Shown one piece after another: positions 59,210 through 64,000 of a DNA stretch of 64,000 bases (its first letter is position 1; every line of letters begins with the position of its first letter). The DNA lies in NCBI GenBank assembly GCA_013407085.1, contig JACCGJ010000575.1:1-64000 (forward strand), read 5' to 3'. The DNA comes from Atriophallophorus winterbourni (lineage: Eukaryota; Platyhelminthes; Trematoda; Plagiorchiida; Microphallidae). Below the pieces are notes generated by a model. That model worked only from the letters and a program-made list of their open reading frames with translations, was not told where the DNA came from and ran no database searches. Both the position numbers and the translations under genes were made by a program.

Positions 59210-62200
59210 GATAGGGATCAAGAAAACATCTTACTATCCGCTTTTCTCTTGCATAGAGAGAGTTCAAAGATCACTGCGAGGATCTTCGCTGATATGCCCT
59301 GGTGGGGATGACTTCAAACGCTTAGCAACCAGTTCAAACGATACAGAGGGATAATTGAATTTTAATACTTATGGAAATCCCAGAAGCTGATGAAGCAACT
59401 ATAAAGCAGTGCATCGCAAACACAATTAGCTACGACGGGAAGTCATTATTGATATACTTGCCTTGTATGATGTAGCTCTGACGGACACGTTCCACTTTCC
59501 CAAAGATATGAATTATAAAGACATCTCTTCTAACCTCTGAAACAACGTTCTTGCATACACATAATTTAAACATGTTCAACATGCTTTTAAAAAACAGTAG
59601 TTGACGTGTCAGAAACAAGGGCAGACGACAATATAGATCACTGTATGACAACATTACTACCTCCAAACGATCAGGCATCCTAGCAAGCAAAAAACGTTCA
59701 AATGCTGAATTTGGTGGATAAACAGCACCCCGCTTGACTTTTTCCCCACACCCCATCCTTGTTGAGTAAAAATACTATAAAATGCCTGTACACTAATGCA
59801 CATTGTCCGGGAAACAAGATCGACGAACTGCATGCAACGTTTCTTAAATGCTCACGAGTCATCTTCGCCGTAACGGAAACGTTGCTAGAAACTCACCAAA
59901 CAAATAGTGAACTTGAATTATCCGGAATGTTACTTATTAGCCAGGAATAGCTTGTATTATAGGCAAAACCTTCTGTTTCGCGAGATCACGGATCTTGACA
60001 TCGTGTTACGGGATACACTCTGGTACTGAGTCTGATTCGTTAAGGCGAAGACTGTGTTTATCTGCGTAGTATATCACCGACCTTCTGTACAAAAAAACGT
60101 ACAATCTGACCTTACTTAACAAATTTCGCATGGTTATTTCCAGATTTATTTGTGCATTTTTGATTATGGGTGACTTTGAATTACCGAATCTGCGGAACAG
60201 TGCCATTCAACCAGATTACTCTCTCGAATGCGATTTCAGTGATTTGTTGGACGATATTCCTCTTTATAACAGCATAGCATGTAATACCCAGATGTAATAC
60301 TCGCGGAACCAATGTACCTCAACTATTGGAAATCGTTCTGACAAGCAATGAACCCGACATTGATACCTTCGCTAACGAAAGTCCACTGGGACTAATTGAT
60401 CGCGTCGTGTTCCAGCTCGACTATCTTTATGAAGCTTTAAGTACAAATGAGGCCTTACAAACAGTTAGACGAATCAACATAATACATTTGAGTAATATTT
60501 TAAAAAAACACGATTAACTGCCAACTGGAAACCAGCAACGTGCATGAGTTTTGGGTATGGTTAATATCTAATCTCAACTATTCAATCAAAGTGAGCTCCA
60601 AATTTGTCCTCAAGAACTCAAGAAAAACCTCAACTTTAAGCTGAGTAGAAAAACTCGTAAGTGGTTAAAGGTAAGGAACATCTGCAAACTCATCATTAAA
60701 TACTTGGTATACATTATGTTTCCTGCGCAACAAACTAAACAAAGTTTTAATTCAATACAAGTTAAACTTCATAGAAAAGATGTCACATATGATGGAGCTC
60801 AACCCCAGAATACTTTATTGTATGGTCAACGATAATGCTAAAGTGAAACCTGGAGTTGCGTCGTAAATAATTCAACTAGATAAACAACATCTGAATAAGA
60901 AAGTAATGAAATTTCATCCTCGTTTTATTCAGCTGTATTTAACCCTAGAGTACATGCATTTTACACGAGCTCAAAAAAGTGTGATACTCGAGTTCGGTGC
61001 TTGCATTATTGAGCGTCGCGATCAACGTTGTGAATAGTTCGATGGGCTTGGCACTGATTAGTATTCACAAAGTTACAATTTACATCATAAACCTAACCAT
61101 TTCAACAACGGTTGCTATGAGTGAAATCAATATTAATTCAAACGCGTCCTCTAGGAATTATTTAATCTCAAAACCCGAAAGTCTACTGGGGCCGATAGAA
61201 TAACTCCCCTAATATTGTATCAATGTGCGAATTTGATATAAAAACCACTCACAGCTGTTCAAACAAATACTGGCAAACAGCGTGATTCATATTGAGGTGG
61301 AAATCGCTCCGATATTTCTAATTACAAAAAAGTTACTCTGTTTCCTGCGGTTTAAAATTACGTAAGCGTCTCATTGTTGACGATCTTATGAAATATTTCG
61401 AAATTAATCAGTTTGTTTAAAAAAACAGCATATATTTACACGGAATTATTCCTGTTATACCTGTTATACCTGATGCCTAGGTATCAACGAAGCATGTAAC
61501 CGCATTAACCATAGCCTACAACTACAGATACTTGGAAGGCTTGTTTTCACTGGTAATTTGTTGAATTCGCTAAATGACTACATAACAAAGGTACGTGTTG
61601 ATAGTGCCTTAGCAAAACCTATCACAGGAACTATCGGTGTTCCCCAAGGTTCAGTTCTTGGTCCGATCCGTTTTCTGGCTTATTTCAATGGAGTACCGGG
61701 AATTTTTCGATGTAACATTTCGTTATTTGCGGACGACATAAGATATGTTGTTGCATCCGTAGAATTGAAGTCTGTCTGCTATAACAAAAGATCTTAATTT
61801 GCTTCACAGCTGTTTGTTGAAGAACAAACTGTGGTTTTACATTAACAAATGCAGGCTCATGAATGTTGGGAATTGAGTATCATTCACATACCATATAGGT
61901 TCACATGTCCTTTAAAATTTCAGTGAAGTAAAATATTTTGGTGTCTGAATATGCTCCAGTTTAAAAATCTCAGTTTGAATTAAAACTGCCTTGAAAATGA
62001 AGCACGTTTCTTAACTCTACTGAAATATGTATTTTTGAACTTTTCACCCAAGATATTCCCAAGGATCATGAATACGTATCTAGGACTCCTTATGGGATAC
62101 GGTTTGCAGTAATAATCTCCGTTTTTCTAGAAGAATGTTAAACTTATGCAGCGAATCTATCACCGCTCAACGAAACTTGTTCTCATCATCCGAACAACCC

Positions 62201-62220
62201 TTATAAAGAAAGGATTGCTC
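59210..62220 (+). mobile_element. Decayed CR1-like LINE, most of its length
   Basis: Follows the intact element from ORF1 (NSDRDQENILLSAFL near 59210) through endonuclease start (KCLYTNAHCPGNKIDELHA at 59775), a later block LEIVLTSNEPDIDT at 60320, and RT at 61558-61797 (GVPQGSVLGPIRFLAYFNG, SLFADD), to YHRSTKLV near 62160. Many stops and deletions. Confidence 0.65.
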
Positions 62221-63004
62221 AAATGAATATGTTCGACTTTTGACTTACTTGACTTAATCCCTTGAGTTACTTAAGGAACATAGGGCCTCGGCAACTCGTC
62301 TCCACTTTGGTCTGTCCATAGCAGCCAGATTGATGTCTTTCCAGTTAAGTCCACACTCGCGGATTTCCTCTTCACACGAGCGCTTCCAAGATAGCCTTGG
62401 GCGTCCGACCAGTCTCTTCCCAATTGGGTTCCATACCAGAGCATGACGCGTCATCATATGGTTTCCACAAGGTGTGCCCAACCCATCTCCACTTTCTTAT
62501 ACTGATCTGCTGGGCGATTGGGTCCTCAGCAGCAATCTGTTACAGGTCTTGATTCCTTATCTTTTCTGGCCATTTTACCCTAATATTTCGACGAAGGCAA
62601 TTATTGTGGAATGATTGCAATCCGCCAGAAGACTTTACTGTCACTCGCCAGGTTTCCGATCCATAGAGTAGCACGGATTTGACATTGCTTCTGAATATAC
62701 GGAGTTTCGTGCGTTTTGATAGAACCTTCGACTCCCAAATGGGTTTCAAAGCTATGAACGCGTATCTTGCTTTGCCGATTCTAGCGACTATGTTTTCGTC
62801 CGTGCCACCACTTATTGAAACAATGCTGAAGAGGTAGACGGATTGGGTGACGTCTTTAACTGCTTTACCATTGACGGTGATTGATGAGTGTAATCAGTTA
62901 GCACACGGAGGACTTCTGTTTTTTCGGTATTTACGCGTAGTCCTGCATATAAAGCAAAGCGTGCTAGTCTATCAGTCTTTCTCTAAAGCAGTCTTCCTCA
63001 AAAC

Positions 63005-63059
63005 CGGAAGCACAGGACCGGTTTCGAGGTTTTTGGCTCTCATCAGCTATGCGTATCCG
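63005..63059 (-). ncRNA. Hammerhead ribozyme, family B, inverted copy
   Basis: On the minus strand: CGG, ATAC, GCATAG, CTGATGA, stem II GAGC/CCTC (one inner mismatch) with loop CAAAAA, GAAA, ACCGGT, C17, CTGTGC, TT, CCG. Core bases intact. Faces the two plus-strand copies. Confidence 0.8.
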
Positions 63060-63280
63060 CTGGACTCTTCGCGTTCCGGTGAGATTTTAGCGTTTCGGAA
63101 TGGTATTCTACTCTGATCTATCCTGGGGTTGTAATAACCCTCGCGGCAATACGCCGTTGGATCAGTTGGGGCTTAGTTTAGTCCCTTCAGCTACTTATAA
63201 AGTAGCGAGTAGACGAGAACTTCAGTTCACATTACGCCATCCGTCTACACAAATACTAGTTCGAAACGCGAAGAGTCCAG

Positions 63281-63335
63281 CGGATACGCATAGCTGATGA
63301 GAGGCAAAAACCTCGAAACCGGTCCTGTGCTTCCG
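63281..63335 (+). ncRNA. Hammerhead ribozyme, family B, complete core
   Basis: Core CTGATGA (63294-63300), stem II GAGG/CCTC around loop CAAAAA, GAAA (63315-63318), tiny stem III ACCGGT, then cleavage site GTC with C17 at 63324. Stem I: GCATAG (63288-63293) pairs with CTGTGC (63325-63330); an internal loop ATAC/TT and outer CGG/CCG follow. Every conserved core base is present. Type I layout with a palindromic stem III that would favour dimer formation. Confidence 0.85.
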
Positions 63336-63538
63336 GTGAGATTTTAGCGTTTCGGAATGGTATTCTACTCTGATCTATCCTGGGGTTGTAATAACCCTCG
63401 CGGCAATACGCCGTTGGATCAGTTGGGGCTTAGTTTAGTCCCTTCAGCTACTTCATAAAGTAGCGAGTAGACGAGAACTTCAGTTCACATTACGCCATCC
63501 GTCTACACAAATACTGGTTGGAAACGCAAAGAGTCCAG

Positions 63539-63593
63539 CGGATACGCATAGCTGATGAGAGGCAAAAACCTCAAAACCGGTCCTGTGCTTCCG
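63539..63593 (+). ncRNA. Hammerhead ribozyme, family B, core mutated
   Basis: Same layout as the copy 258 bp upstream, with identical stem I and stem II, but GAAA after stem II reads AAAA. G12 is a catalytic core base, so this copy is probably inactive. Confidence 0.75.
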
Positions 63594-64000
63594 GTGAGAT
63601 TTTAGCGATTCGGAATGGTATTCTACTCTGATTTAGGAGTTCCTTGAAGTGCTCCATCCATCACTTTTTTCGCGCAGATTTCTGACTGATACGGTTACCT
63701 TCACCGTCCTTTACTATTTTGCCGTAAGGTATTTCTCTTCTTGATAGGGTTCTGGTATGTTGTAGACGGTATTAAGGTCTCTCTTTTCTGCTGCATTTTC
63801 CGCCTCCGTTGCCAGCATTTCATAGAACAGCGTCTTGTCACTTCTGGCACTTCGTTTCACGTCTTTATTTAGAGAGCCGTATTTTTCGATCAGTTGGTTT
63901 TTCTGCTTGGTGTCCTTACACCGGAGGATCTGTTGTTTCAGCTGCCTTCTCGAGTTGATCAGTGTCCAGGTCTCACTCGAGTTCCACTCTTTGTCTTTCT

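Larger units (their letters stand above)
62999..63632 (+). repeat. Tandem repeat of 257/258 bp with hammerhead ribozymes and one inverted end
   Basis: The block starting CCGGTGAGATTTTAGCG occurs at 63076, 63333 and 63591, giving periods of 257 and 258 bp; the third copy is cut off at 63632 where LINE sequence resumes. Each plus-strand unit ends with a hammerhead motif. The left edge (62999-63074) is a reverse-complement copy of the hammerhead end. No coding potential. Resembles short hammerhead satellites or the pseudo-LTRs of Penelope-like elements. Confidence 0.75.
62230..64000 (-). mobile_element. RTE/SR2-like LINE, minus strand, middle replaced by hammerhead repeat array
   Basis: From 64000 down the minus strand reads EKYGSLNKDVKRSARSDKT, TEAENAAEKRDLN and W-EHFKEL-type text to 63633. 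From about 62985 down it resumes with TDRLARFALYAGLRVN-type text, GKARYAFIALKPIWESKVLS, KSVLLYGSETWRV, CLRRNIRVKWPEKIRNQDL and GKRLVGRPRLSWKRSCEEEI, ending at 62240 with a short AAGTC-type tail. The RT core between these halves is missing; the space holds the repeat array at 62999-63632. Confidence 0.65.

Noticed and set aside
1..64000. Penelope-like reverse transcriptase or GIY-YIG endonuclease near the hammerheads
   Set aside because: Every RT fragment I could read has AP-endonuclease LINE features; none matches Penelope-like enzymes.
1..64000. tRNA or rRNA genes and CRISPR arrays
   Set aside because: No cloverleaf, rRNA-like block or array of regularly spaced identical repeats was recognised; the only tandem array is the 258-bp hammerhead repeat.

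Overview
The window is AT-rich, intron-rich and crowded with decayed non-LTR retrotransposons. It looks like nuclear DNA of a parasitic flatworm, most likely a digenean trematode. The reasons are a mixture of CR1-like and SR2/RTE-like LINEs, a minute 29-nt intron near the 5' end of a gene, and hammerhead ribozymes embedded in dispersed repeats. The species call is inference. One assembly gap of exactly 1,000 N lies at 17197-18196.

The main host gene is on the minus strand, from 47586 down to about 22441. I assembled 17 exons by hand from splice sites, codon phase and family similarity, about 990 codons in all. They encode an ELAPOR1/ELAPOR2-like (KIAA1324, EIG121) type I membrane protein: cysteine-rich repeats, a conserved luminal domain with a GTCDGC motif, one transmembrane helix and a cytoplasmic tail with a YMKL motif. 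The signal-peptide exon was not found. All junction phases agree except exon 10 to exon 11, and exon 15 has a one-base frameshift between two conserved cysteines. Inside the intron between exons 2 and 3, on the same strand, are three in-phase exons of a probable TIMP/NTR-like secreted protein (45315-44356).

Layout. 1-17 kb: decayed CR1-like and other LINE copies and dispersed repeats. 17.2-18.2 kb: gap. 18.9-21.6 kb: a dead SR2-like RTE element. 22.4-47.6 kb: the ELAPOR-like gene, its introns holding LINE fragments, LTR-like repeats and hammerhead repeats. 48.0-48.7 kb: an inverted repeat with two arms of about 288 bp. 49-52.4 kb: LINE 3' and 5' fragments. 52.96-57.0 kb: the only nearly intact element, a CR1-like LINE with overlapping ORF1 and ORF2. 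59.2-62.2 kb: a decayed CR1-like copy. 62.2-64 kb: a minus-strand RTE element whose middle is replaced by a hammerhead-bearing tandem repeat.

The most interesting signal is the set of hammerhead ribozyme motifs, in two sequence families. Family A (near 2.87, 6.89, 30.67 and 36.77 kb, plus degenerate copies) is dispersed. Family B (63.03, 63.31 and 63.57 kb) sits in a 257/258-bp tandem repeat with one inverted copy. Both share a very short stem III, in most copies with the palindrome ACCGGT, as in small retroelement-linked hammerheads.
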